Source: Duganella levis (GTDB taxonomy: Bacteria; Pseudomonadota; Gammaproteobacteria; Burkholderiales; Burkholderiaceae_D). Taken from it: a stretch of 64,000 nt of DNA. The notes below the pieces were generated by a model. That model had not been told where the DNA came from. It made no database searches and worked only from the letters and a program-made list of their open reading frames with translations. Each line of letters begins with the position of its first letter. Within the stretch, counting starts at the first letter, position 1. The position numbers and the translations under genes were made by a program. This document shows positions 38,093 through 46,364 of the stretch, in pieces. Where the stretch lies: the NCBI RefSeq assembly GCF_009857605.1, contig NZ_WWCT01000007.1:124001-188000 (forward strand), read 5' to 3'.

Positions 38093-40804
38093 TTACAGCC
38101 GGTAGTTCAAACCCAGCAGGAACTGGCGGCCATACGTGGTATAGCGCTCCGGCGCATACGAGCCGCCCGTGAATGGATCGCCCTGGCGCGTCTGGTATGG
38201 CGAATTGTTCAGGTTATTCACCTGGAACAGGAACGACAAGCCCTTGTACGTGCCCTCCTCGATCGCATAGCCCAGTTGCAGGTCGATCTGGCGCTCGGCC
38301 AGGATCTCGCTGAAGGCGCGCTGCGCGAACAGGCCGGTGACCTCGCCACGATACGCCGAGCGGTAGCGGCGGCTGGCGCGCGCCGAGTAGCCATCCTTCT
38401 CGTAATAGACGGTGAAGTTGGACACCACGCCCGACAGGCCCGGCAGCTTCTCCTTGGTGCCCGGACCGTTCGGATGGATCGAGCTCTCGGTGCCGGACAT
38501 GCTGCCGGTGACGCCGAAGCCTTCCAGCGGTTGCCACAACAAACCGGCATCCAGCGCGCCAGACAGCTCCACACCTTTGACCTGGCCGCCAGTACCGTTG
38601 GCCGGACGGTTCAGCGTGCCGATGTCCTGCAACGGCACCACCGCCGATGGGTTCGGGAAGCCGGCAAAGCTGAACGCGGTCTGCTGGTTGTAGATATAGC
38701 TTTGCAACTTCTTGTACCACAGCGCGCCGGCGATGTAGCTGCGCTTGCCGATGTACTTCTCCAGCGACAGGTCATACGAATTGGCGCGCCATGGCTCCAG
38801 ATCCGGATTGCCGCCGCTGCCGTTCCACATGCGGGTGTTGGTGTCGACGCCGCCCGAAATGCCGGCGCGCATATCGGACATCTGCGGCCGCGCCACGGTC
38901 TTGGCCAGGCCCAGGCGCAGGTTGGTGGTGGACAGATATTTTTCCAGATCGAAGTTCAGATTCAGGCTCGGCAGCCAGTCGGTGTAGTTCTTGCCGCCGC
39001 TGATGGTGCCCAGCACGCCGGCGTTGACGGTGGCGCCGCGCGACTTCTGGTCGACATTGACGGCTTGCAGACCAAGCGCGCCACGCACCGGAATCGGGCC
39101 GAGGTCGGTGTCAATGCCCAGCTTGGCGTAGGCGGTGGCGATCTTCTCGGTCACGCCCCAATCCTGCAAGGCCTGGTCGTCCGGACGGGCCGGTTGCTTG
39201 TCGTAATACTTGTTCAGCACGCCCAGCACGTCATAGCTCATCACCGATGGAATGCCGGCGAAGGACAGCGAGGTCGACGGCTGCAGCAGATCGGACGATA
39301 CGGTGGCCGGCACGCGGCCGTTTTTCAGGAACCAGTAGTTATTGGTATCGGCGTGGGTCTTCTCGCGCTTGCTGTAGTTGAGGCCGCCTTCCAGGCTGCG
39401 GAACATGCCGTCCAGCTCTTTCTTGACCGAGAACTTGCCCGAGCTCAGCGTATCTTCGACCACCGGATGGTGCATGTCCGCATCCTTGCCCCAGCCGCCG
39501 ACGTCGGTCAGCTTGATGATGTTGGGATCGGCGAAGTTGATGCTCGGAGTGAAGGTCGGCAAGCCGCCGGCAGTCGGAATATGGAACTGGAAATTGTTGT
39601 CGGTGTTTTTCGAACCTGCAGGGCCGAGGCCGGCATAGGTCTCCAGCACTTCCTCGCGCCGCTTGGCGTTCGAGTACGACAGGTCGCCGACCAGCGTCCA
39701 GCCATCCTTCTTGAAGGTGTTGTTCCAGCCCAGCGCACCGAGCTGGTCCTTGCGCTCGTTGTAGTCGTTACGCACGATCGGTTCCAGGTTGGTCAGCACG
39801 CCGCCGACCAGCACGCGCGTGCCGCCCACGTTCTCGACCTGCGGATTCAGATAGCGGATCGGATTGTCCTGATTCGAATTCCACATCAGGCCGCGCATGG
39901 TGGTGTTTTGCTTGAACTCGGAATAGTACATATCCAGCGTGGTGCGGAATTCCTTCGATGGACGGTATTCGACCACCGCCATCAGGCCGTCGCGCTTTTG
40001 CTCGCGCGACGAGGCGGTGACTTCGGCGCCGTTCAGCGTGACCACGTTTTGCATGTCGGCCGGCAGGTTTTTATTGGTGCCCCACCACCACGATTTGTAT
40101 TCCTGCTGCTGGCCCGGCGAATCCAGATGCGCGTAGCCGACCGCGATACCCAGCGTGTTGTTGAGGAACTGATCCACATACGACGCGCTCACGCGGTTAC
40201 CATTGGCCGAGGTATTGGAGTTGAGCTTGCCGTTGGAATTGTGCTCGCCGCGCGCATTCAGCACGAAGGTGCGTTGACGGACGTCCAGCGGCCGCACCGT
40301 CTGCAAGTCCACCGTGCCAGACAGGCCGCCCGACACCAGCGATGCATCCGGCGTTTTATACACCACCACGCCGTTGATCAGCTCGGATGGATACTGGTCA
40401 AATTCGGCGCTGCGGTTATTGCTGGTGGAGACTTGCTCGCGGCCATTCAGCAGCGTGGTGGAAAAGTCCGGCGCCAGGCCGCGAATCGAAATCGACTGCG
40501 CACGGCCTTCGACGCGCTGCGCCGTCAGGCCGGCCAGGCGCGAAATCGATTCGGCGATGGAGACGTCCGGCAGCTTGCCGATGTCTTCCGCCGTCACCGC
40601 TTCGACGATGGCGTCGGCATCGCGCTTGATCGCCATCGAAGTCTCGATGCTGCGGCGGATGCCGGTTACTACCACTTCCTGCACGGCGCCGTCGTCGGTC
40701 TTGTCAGCCTTGGGCGTAGTGGCTTGCTGTTGCGCCATGGCTGGACTGGCGGCAAAAGCCAGTGCAGCACAGGCGGCAGCGATGGGTGTCATCTTGGTCT
40801 TCAT
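38093..40804 (-). CDS. TonB-dependent receptor, Xanthomonas/Caulobacter carbohydrate type
   Basis: A 903-residue receptor from ATG 40804 behind GGGAGA. The signal peptide ends SPAMAQQQ. The plug begins VQEVVVTGIRRSIETSMAIK, followed by IVEAVTAEDIGKLPDVSIAE. This is the pattern of the large TonB-Xanth-Caul subgroup, often found in carbohydrate-utilisation loci. The barrel ends LLGLNYRL. It lies 22 bp downstream of the GH30 gene and is surely co-transcribed, so its cargo is probably an oligosaccharide released by that enzyme. Confidence 0.95.
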   Translation of the reverse strand: MKTKMTPIAAACAALAFAASPAMAQQQATTPKADKTDDGAVQEVVVTGIRRSIETSMAIKRDADAIVEAVTAEDIGKLPDVSIAESISRLAGLTAQRVEGRAQSISIRGLAPDFSTTLLNGREQVSTSNNRSAEFDQYPSELINGVVVYKTPDASLVSGGLSGTVDLQTVRPLDVRQRTFVLNARGEHNSNGKLNSNTSANGNRVSASYVDQFLNNTLGIAVGYAHLDSPGQQQEYKSWWWGTNKNLPADMQNVVTLNGAEVTASSREQKRDGLMAVVEYRPSKEFRTTLDMYYSEFKQNTTMRGLMWNSNQDNPIRYLNPQVENVGGTRVLVGGVLTNLEPIVRNDYNERKDQLGALGWNNTFKKDGWTLVGDLSYSNAKRREEVLETYAGLGPAGSKNTDNNFQFHIPTAGGLPTFTPSINFADPNIIKLTDVGGWGKDADMHHPVVEDTLSSGKFSVKKELDGMFRSLEGGLNYSKREKTHADTNNYWFLKNGRVPATVSSDLLQPSTSLSFAGIPSVMSYDVLGVLNKYYDKQPARPDDQALQDWGVTEKIATAYAKLGIDTDLGPIPVRGALGLQAVNVDQKSRGATVNAGVLGTISGGKNYTDWLPSLNLNFDLEKYLSTTNLRLGLAKTVARPQMSDMRAGISGGVDTNTRMWNGSGGNPDLEPWRANSYDLSLEKYIGKRSYIAGALWYKKLQSYIYNQQTAFSFAGFPNPSAVVPLQDIGTLNRPANGTGGQVKGVELSGALDAGLLWQPLEGFGVTGSMSGTESSIHPNGPGTKEKLPGLSGVVSNFTVYYEKDGYSARASRRYRSAYRGEVTGLFAQRAFSEILAERQIDLQLGYAIEEGTYKGLSFLFQVNNLNNSPYQTRQGDPFTGGSYAPERYTTYGRQFLLGLNYRL

Positions 40805-40826
40805 TTTTCGTCTCCCTTTTATCGTT

Positions 40827-42287
40827 TTATTTCCAGGTGAAGGTGGCCACACTGGCAGCCGGCAAGGTGTAATCGAAACTGCGCTGGCCGATGCGCACCG
40901 CGAACTGGCGCGGCGCCTTGGCCGAATTCACCACCAGCAGCGCCAGCGAACCATCGTCGGCGTTGCGGAAGGCGACCGTGTCGAGTTGGTCGTAGCCGCT
41001 GGTGGAAGCGATGCGGCGCGCGCCCTGGCGCACGAAGCGGCTGGCGTGGGCCAGCGCGTAATACTCTTCGTTGCGGGTGATCTTGCCGTCGCGGCTGTCG
41101 ATGGTGACCACGCCGCGGCATTCCTTGCAGCCGCCCAGGTAGGGACCATCGTTCTCATCCAGCGCCAGATTCCACAGCAGCACGCCCTTGGCCCAGCCGC
41201 GCGTGGTGCCAATCACCAAAGTGCGGGCGAAGTGCTGCAAATTGTCCGACCACACCGGCGCCCACTTGCCGCCCGAGCATTCGGTGAAATAGGTTTCTTT
41301 GTCCGGCCAGCGGTCGTGCAGCGCCGACTGCACGCGGACGTCGCCGCCGTAGCAGTGCCAGGCCACGCCGCTCACGTACTTGTTGGCGACCGGATCTTTC
41401 AGCACCTCGGCCGGCGACCAGGGCTCATCCCAGTTGTGGTCCCAGTCGAGGATTTTGGTATGCGGATGCTCCTTGGCCAGCAGCGGGCCCAGATAGCCGC
41501 CGATGAAGGCCGCGCGCTTGGCCGGATCGACGCGCATGCCGGGATAATCCTTGGGCTCGAAGTGCGGCTCGTTCTGCAAGGTCAGCGCGAAGATCGGCAC
41601 GCCTTCTTTTTCGTAGGCGCTGATATAGCGTGACAGGTAGCCGGCGAACGGCGCGAAGGCTTCCGGCTTCAGCGTGCCCTGGATCAGGCTGTCGGTCGAC
41701 TTCATCCAGCCCGGCGCGCTCCATGGCGACGCCATCACGCGCAGCTTGGGATTGATCGCCAGCGCCGCTTTGGTGACCGGCAGCACGTCGGCGCGGTTCG
41801 GATCGATGGAGAAATGCTGCAAGGTCGGATCGATCTGGCCCGGCGGCATGTCGTCAAAGCTGTAGTGACGGCGTGAGAAATCCGAGGCGCCGATGGTCAG
41901 CCGCGTGAAGCTGAAACCGACGCCGGGCGACTGACCGAACAGCTCCTTGAGCAAATCGGCGCGCTGCTGCGGGTTCAGCTTGTTCTGGATCAGCCAGGCC
42001 GACGAATCGGTGATGGCGGCGCCGAAACCAACCATTTCCTGGAAGCGCTGGCGAGGGTCGACTTCAATGATGGTAGCGGCCGTGGCGCCGCTGTGGAAAC
42101 GGCTATCGGCACCGCGCGCCAGCAACTGCGTCTGGTCGCCGGTGGTGATCCAGGCCTGCACGATTTGCGCCTGCGCAGACGTGTGCAGCGCTGCGCCGAA
42201 CGCACCTAACAGCATGATTTTAAAGAGGGATTTCAAAGACGATGGGCGCAGTTGTCCATCGCCCGGCAAAGCGGGGCTTGCAGTCAT
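40827..42287 (-). CDS. Glycoside hydrolase family 30 (endo-beta-1,6-glucanase / glucosylceramidase type)
   Basis: A 486-residue secreted enzyme. A long N-terminus with a hydrophobic segment (KIMLLGAFGAALHTSAQAQ) forms the signal peptide; a shorter start at an inner Met is possible. The GH30 TIM barrel begins RFQEMVGFGAAITDSSAWL. The acid/base is E240 in LTLQNEPHF and the nucleophile E336 in YFTECSGG; the C-terminal beta-sandwich is present. Close relatives act on beta-1,6-glucan of fungal walls or on glucosylceramide; the exact substrate is inference. It is the first gene of the GH30-TBDT unit with a LacI-type operator 63 bp upstream. Confidence 0.93.
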   Translation of the reverse strand: MTASPALPGDGQLRPSSLKSLFKIMLLGAFGAALHTSAQAQIVQAWITTGDQTQLLARGADSRFHSGATAATIIEVDPRQRFQEMVGFGAAITDSSAWLIQNKLNPQQRADLLKELFGQSPGVGFSFTRLTIGASDFSRRHYSFDDMPPGQIDPTLQHFSIDPNRADVLPVTKAALAINPKLRVMASPWSAPGWMKSTDSLIQGTLKPEAFAPFAGYLSRYISAYEKEGVPIFALTLQNEPHFEPKDYPGMRVDPAKRAAFIGGYLGPLLAKEHPHTKILDWDHNWDEPWSPAEVLKDPVANKYVSGVAWHCYGGDVRVQSALHDRWPDKETYFTECSGGKWAPVWSDNLQHFARTLVIGTTRGWAKGVLLWNLALDENDGPYLGGCKECRGVVTIDSRDGKITRNEEYYALAHASRFVRQGARRIASTSGYDQLDTVAFRNADDGSLALLVVNSAKAPRQFAVRIGQRSFDYTLPAASVATFTWK

Positions 42288-42350
42288 GAGTGTGTCTCCT
42301 CGCGCAGGCAGCTCGTTGTCTGCCTGTCTCCGTTTGTTTATTTATGAAAT

Positions 42351-42370
42351 AAGTGGAATCGTTTCCACTT
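42351..42370. promoter_or_regulatory. LacI-type operator upstream of GH30
   Basis: AAGTGGAA-TCGT-TTCCACTT: 8-bp perfect arms around a centre holding CG, a near-perfect 20-bp palindrome typical of LacI-family regulators of glucoside genes. It lies 64 bp from the GH30 start. No LacI gene is nearby; the one at 1392 faces a different operator sequence. Confidence 0.7.
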
Positions 42371-42703
42371 GTTGAAGAAACTATAGCACCGGGAAATCTT
42401 GAATGTCAACGCGAGCGCGCCAGGGTGTGGGATTTCTGTCAGCAGCTGAAATTAGACGGATTTTTGATGCACATCAAAAAGCACTTAAAGATTTTCGCCC
42501 TAATATGGCCGGTAACCATGGGCAAAGAGAGTTCTCGACTGGACTCGTCTGTAATTCACCGCAATGCAAATTGCTGCGGTGGCACAATACAACTGTCCGC
42601 AGCTGGCGCAATGTTGGCGCAGCGAGCGTGCCAAGTCATGCACTATCCTGCATAACAGCGCATCCTGATGCGTATGCTAAGTAATTGATTTCTATGGAAA
42701 ACT
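42371..42703. other. Intergenic stretch between GH30 operator and tRNA-Arg
   Basis: This 333-base stretch has noticeably lower GC than the flanks and no convincing gene. Two short frames (42403-42684 and 42353-42655, plus strand) lack ribosome sites and recognisable domains, although the first encodes a Cys-containing segment (GLVCNSPQCKLLRWHN) that could be a gene remnant. It lies against the 3' end of a tRNA, a common insertion point for integrative elements, but I see no integrase or attachment repeat. Confidence 0.4.
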
Positions 42704-42779
42704 TGGTGCGGCTGGCGGGGATCGAACCCACGACCCTTGGCTTCGGAGGCCAATACTCTATCCACTGAGCTACAGCCGC
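42704..42779 (-). tRNA. tRNA-Arg (anticodon CCG)
   Basis: Read on the minus strand this 76-base gene begins GCGGCTGTAGCTCAGTGG. The anticodon stem-loop is TTGGC-CTCCGAA-GCCAA (anticodon CCG), the T loop is GTTCGATCC, the acceptor stem GCGGCTG pairs with CAGCCGC, and CCA is encoded. All four arms fold. Confidence 0.97.
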
Positions 42780-42890
42780 GACAGGGGGATACGCGAATGC
42801 GTGCCGTAGGATACCGTTTTTATTGGCAGCCGTCCATGGGCCAATGTCGTTTTGCTTATGTTTGCGTTTCCTTCGCGGCATTCTTGTGTC

Positions 42891-42896
42891 TATAAT
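42891..42896 (+). promoter_or_regulatory. Probable -10 box of the cytochrome c gene
   Basis: A perfect TATAAT 85 bp upstream of the cytochrome start codon. No good -35 hexamer at 16-18 bp is evident. Confidence 0.4.
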
Positions 42897-42980
42897 CAGC
42901 CGTTTGGTGAAGTTTTTTACAAGGTAGCCGCTGATTAACTCTCGCGCCACCCCGGCTGAAATTAGTCTCTTAAGGAAATC

Positions 42981-43538
42981 ATGAGCGACGCACACAACGA
43001 ACACGAATCCCTCATCCGTACCCCGAAACAGCTGGTTGGCGCTGTGGTCGGCTTCTTCGCGGTCACGATCATCGGCATCATTCTGCTGGTCCAATACGTC
43101 ACTACCACCAAGCTCACCGGCGCCGGTTCCAACAGCCAGGCGCCGGAAGAGGTGGCTGCCCGCATTGCGCCGGTGGCCAACGCGGGCTATACGCTGAAGG
43201 ACTCCAACGCGCCGAAAGTGCTGCAATCGGGTGAAGCGGTGTACACCGCCACCTGCGCGGCCTGCCACGGCGCCGGCGTTGCCGGAGCACCGAAGTTCGG
43301 CGACAGCGGCGCCTGGAGCGCGCGCATCGCCCAAGGTTACGACACCGTCCTCAAGCACGCGTTGGAAGGCTTGCGCGCCATGCCGGCCAAGGGCGGCAAT
43401 CCGGATCTGGACGACGTGGAAGTGGCGCGCGCGGTGGTCTATATGGCCAACCATGGCGGCGCCAAGTTCAAGGAGCCGGAAGTGCCGGCACCCGCAGCTG
43501 CTGCTGCTGCGCCAGCCGCGTCGGAGCCACCGAAGTAA
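42981..43538 (+). CDS. Membrane-anchored cytochrome c5-type protein
   Basis: A 185-residue protein with an N-terminal cytoplasmic stretch, one membrane anchor (LVGAVVGFFAVTIIGIILLV), a single heme site CAACHGAG near residue 93, and the axial Met region GLRAMPAKGGNPDL. An Ala/Pro-rich tail follows. The c5 fold and the GxPKFGDSGAW-like segment fit electron carriers feeding terminal oxidases. AAGGAA precedes the ATG by 5 bp. It is monocistronic and closed by a strong terminator. Confidence 0.93.
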   Translation: MSDAHNEHESLIRTPKQLVGAVVGFFAVTIIGIILLVQYVTTTKLTGAGSNSQAPEEVAARIAPVANAGYTLKDSNAPKVLQSGEAVYTATCAACHGAGVAGAPKFGDSGAWSARIAQGYDTVLKHALEGLRAMPAKGGNPDLDDVEVARAVVYMANHGGAKFKEPEVPAPAAAAAAPAASEPPK

Positions 43539-43563
43539 GCGGCGTCAACACGCCAGTGAACAA

Positions 43564-43586
43564 CCGGCCTTTACGGCCGGTTTTTT
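43564..43586 (+). terminator. Rho-independent terminator after cytochrome c5
   Basis: CCGGCC (43564-43569) pairs with GGCCGG (43575-43580), followed by six T residues. Confidence 0.9.
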
Positions 43587-43587
43587 A

Positions 43588-44145
43588 TTAGCGGCACAAA
43601 CCGTAGGCTTTGCGCTCGGGGAAGTAGCGGTAGGTGAAGGTGCGCATCGGATATTTATGCAGCGCGATCTCGAATGCGGGTGGCACCACGTCGAAACGTT
43701 CCGGCAGCTTCTCCGTCACGCGCAGGCGCACGCGCCAGATGGTTTCCGCACCGGTGGCGCCGGCGATCAGCATGTCCGGCACCTTGGGGATCGACTCGAC
43801 GATTTCCGGCGCGGAGTTGGTGGTGCGCTGGTAGAACGTCACCAGCTTGGCCTTGGCCAGCACCGGCCCCTTGGGCTGGGTGACGTTGAAGTCGCGGGTC
43901 TGGAACAGCGCGCGCTCGCCGCGCGGCACCAGATAGACGAAGGTGAACTCGGCGCCGCCATCCGGCAGCGTCACCGGCGGCGTGGTCGACACGCTGATCC
44001 CGCGCGGCAGCTCGAAGCGCGAACCATCCTGCCAGTCCTTGCACTCCGGCGTCTGGGCCATGTAGACATCCACCGGCGTAAAGGAATCGCCGCAGGCACT
44101 CAGCAGCAGCGGCAGGACAACAGGAAGGGTGTAACGCAGGCGCAT
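43588..44145 (-). CDS. Hypothetical lipoprotein
   Basis: A 185-residue protein with a lipoprotein signal (MRLRYTLPVVLPLLLSACGDS; lipobox LSAC). The mature part is beta-rich, with two further Cys (PECKDW and the terminal YGLC), perhaps disulfide-bonded. No known domain is recognised. It converges with the cytochrome gene and shares no operon with the downstream peptidase gene, which lies in the same direction beyond a terminator. Confidence 0.75.
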   Translation of the reverse strand: MRLRYTLPVVLPLLLSACGDSFTPVDVYMAQTPECKDWQDGSRFELPRGISVSTTPPVTLPDGGAEFTFVYLVPRGERALFQTRDFNVTQPKGPVLAKAKLVTFYQRTTNSAPEIVESIPKVPDMLIAGATGAETIWRVRLRVTEKLPERFDVVPPAFEIALHKYPMRTFTYRYFPERKAYGLCR

Positions 44146-44189
44146 GGCAATCGGCTTCTTAACATCGGAAGCCGCTAGTTTACTCTGAA

Positions 44190-44227
44190 ATGAAAAAAGG
44201 CCGCATCGCTGCGGCCTTTCTTTTTTA
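44190..44227 (-). terminator. Terminator of the M13 peptidase genes
   Basis: AAAGGCCGC (44196-44204) pairs with GCGGCCTTT (44211-44219), with A/T runs on both sides. For minus-strand transcripts the T-run follows at 44198-44193, just after the stop of the first M13 gene. Confidence 0.85.
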
Positions 44228-44232
44228 CCTCA

Positions 44233-46296
44233 TTACCACATGATCACGCGGTCTTTCGGGGCCAGGTACATCTTGTCGCCTGGCTTGACGCCGAAGGCGT
44301 CGTAGAAGCCCGGCTGGTTGCGCATCGGGCCGTTGGCGCGGAACTGGCCTGGCGAGTGCGGGTCGGTCTTGATCTGCTGGATCTGCGCCGCTTCACGCAT
44401 CTTCAGGCGCCATACTTGCGCAAAGCCCATGTAGAAGCGCTGGTCGCCGGTCAGGCCGTCGATCACTGGCGGCTTCTTGCCGTGCAGCGACAGCTTGTAG
44501 GCCTTGTAGGCGATCGCCACGCCGCTGTTGTCGGCGATGTTCTCGCCCAGCGTCAGTTCACCGTTGACGTGGTAGCCAGGCAGCGGGCTGAACTGGTTGT
44601 ACTGGTCGACCAGCATCTTGGTCTTGGCCGCGAACGCCTTGTGGTCGGCGGCGGTCCACCAGTCACGCAGGTTGCCGTCACCGTCGTACTGCGCGCCCTG
44701 GTCGTCGAAGCCGTGGCTGATTTCGTGACCGATCACGCCGCCGATGGCGCCGTAGTTGACCGCGTCATCCGCATCGGCGTTGAAGAACGGCGCCTGCAGG
44801 ATCGCTGCCGGGAACACGATTTCGTTCATCTCCGGATTGTAGTAGGCGTTGACGGTTTGCGGCGTCATGCCCCACTCGTCGCGGTCGATCGGTTTGCCCA
44901 GCTTGTTGAGTTCCTTGTTGTAGTCGAACTGGCGCGAACGCAGCACGTTGCCAACCAGGTCATCCTTGCTGATCGTCAGCGCGCTGTAGTCGCGCCATTT
45001 GTTCGGGTAGCCGATCTTGTAGGTGAACTTGGCCAGCTTGGCTTGCGCCTGCTTTTTGGTGACCGGGGTCATCCAGTCCAGCTTGTCGATGCTGGTCTTG
45101 TAGGTGGCCAGCAGGTTTTTCACCAGCTCTTCCATGCGCGCCTTGCGGTCAGCCGGGAAGTACTGCTGCACGTACAGTTTGCCGACGGCTTCGCCCAGCG
45201 CGCCCTGGGTCACGGACACGCCGCGTTTCCAGCGTGGACGCTGCTCGGTCACGCCGCTCAGCACGGTGCCGTAGAAGGCGAAGCTTTCGTCGACGAAGGC
45301 TTTGTTCAGGTAAGCCGCGTTGGAACGCAGCAGATGCCATTGGAAGTAAGCCTGCAGCGTGTCCAGCGGCGTGCTGTCCAGCAGCGCGGTCATGCCTTTC
45401 AGGTAGCTCGGCTGGCTGACGATCACGTAGCTGACCTTGCCGGCAACGCCGGCGTCGGTCAGGTAGGTGTTCCAGTCGTAGCCTGGGGCGACCTCGCCCA
45501 GCTTGGCGATATCGACCTTGTTGTAGGCCTTGATCGGGTCGCGCAGCTCGACCTTGGTCCATTGCAGCTTGGCCAGTTCGGTTTCAAACGCAACGATGGC
45601 GTGGGCGGTTTCCGCGCCGTGGGCGTCGCCCGCCAGCGTCAGCATTTTACCCACGTGCAGTTCGTACTTGGCCAGAATGTCGGCCAGTTTCTTGTCGTCG
45701 GCTTTCAGGTAGTAGTCGCGGTCCGGCAGGCCCAGGCCGTCTTGCGAGATGTCGGCCACGTACTTGGTCGAATCCTTGTTGTCCTGGTGGATGCCGTAGC
45801 CATACGGCGCGCTCACGCCGATCTGGTTGAAGTGGGCGATCAGCGCAGGCAGTTGCTTCTTGTCGCTCAATGCCGCCACCTTGGCCAGTTCCGCGCTCAG
45901 CGGTTTCAGGCCCAGTTGTTCCAACTGGGCTTCGTCCATGAAGCTGGCGTAGAAGTCGCCGATGCGCTGCGCTTCCGGACCGCCGGCCTTGTTGCCGCCC
46001 GCGCCTTCGATAATCGCGCGCAGCTGCGGCTGGATGTCATCGTTCAGTTTGGCAAAGCTGCCCCAGCTCGATTTGTCGGCCGGAATTTCGGTCGTCGCCA
46101 GCCACTTGCCGTTCATGTGGGTGAACAGGTCGTCCTGCACGCGCACGGCCGGGTCGATGTATTCGGTGGCGATGCCGGAGACTGGTTTCTTGCTTTCTTT
46201 AGCGCTAACCGGAGCAGTGCTTTTGGCAGTGTCCGCGGCGCCTGCCAAGCCTGCGATCAGGCTCAGCATCAATGCACTTACGAGATGACGTTTCAC
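44233..46296 (-). CDS. M13-family zinc metallopeptidase, copy 1
   Basis: A 687-residue secreted neprilysin/PepO-type peptidase. The GTG start 46296 follows AAGGAA. The signal peptide ends GLAGAADT. Zinc site: VIGHEISHGFDDQGAQYD (HExxH) with the third ligand Glu in GENIADNSG. The substrate-binding NAYYNPEMNEIVFPA motif and C-terminal VIMW are present. It cleaves short peptides in the periplasm or outside. It is the last of three tandem copies. A 7-bp-arm hairpin (46325-46345) separates it from copy 2. Confidence 0.95.
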   Translation of the reverse strand: MKRHLVSALMLSLIAGLAGAADTAKSTAPVSAKESKKPVSGIATEYIDPAVRVQDDLFTHMNGKWLATTEIPADKSSWGSFAKLNDDIQPQLRAIIEGAGGNKAGGPEAQRIGDFYASFMDEAQLEQLGLKPLSAELAKVAALSDKKQLPALIAHFNQIGVSAPYGYGIHQDNKDSTKYVADISQDGLGLPDRDYYLKADDKKLADILAKYELHVGKMLTLAGDAHGAETAHAIVAFETELAKLQWTKVELRDPIKAYNKVDIAKLGEVAPGYDWNTYLTDAGVAGKVSYVIVSQPSYLKGMTALLDSTPLDTLQAYFQWHLLRSNAAYLNKAFVDESFAFYGTVLSGVTEQRPRWKRGVSVTQGALGEAVGKLYVQQYFPADRKARMEELVKNLLATYKTSIDKLDWMTPVTKKQAQAKLAKFTYKIGYPNKWRDYSALTISKDDLVGNVLRSRQFDYNKELNKLGKPIDRDEWGMTPQTVNAYYNPEMNEIVFPAAILQAPFFNADADDAVNYGAIGGVIGHEISHGFDDQGAQYDGDGNLRDWWTAADHKAFAAKTKMLVDQYNQFSPLPGYHVNGELTLGENIADNSGVAIAYKAYKLSLHGKKPPVIDGLTGDQRFYMGFAQVWRLKMREAAQIQQIKTDPHSPGQFRANGPMRNQPGFYDAFGVKPGDKMYLAPKDRVIMW

Positions 46297-46364
46297 GAGT
46301 TTTCCTTCTGCTATATTAAGTGAAGGCCCATTGCTCACATGGGCCGAACTGCTTTTATATCACA

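Noticed and set aside
35636..40840. A plus-strand open frame of over 1700 codons
   Set aside because: It runs antisense to the bacteriophytochrome and a TonB receptor, both with full motifs. Its translation is Arg/His/Gln-rich without domains, the usual by-product of high-GC codon bias.
42403..42684. A possible small gene next to tRNA-Arg
   Set aside because: There is no ribosome site, family or codon preference like the neighbours; kept only as a possible remnant in the intergenic note.
42704..42779. tRNA read on the plus strand
   Set aside because: Only the minus-strand reading gives a proper cloverleaf with anticodon CCG and encoded CCA.
46325..46345. Hairpin between M13 copies 2 and 1 as a terminator
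   Set aside because: GGCCCAT and ATGGGCC pair well, but no T-run follows in the direction of transcription; too weak to call a terminator.
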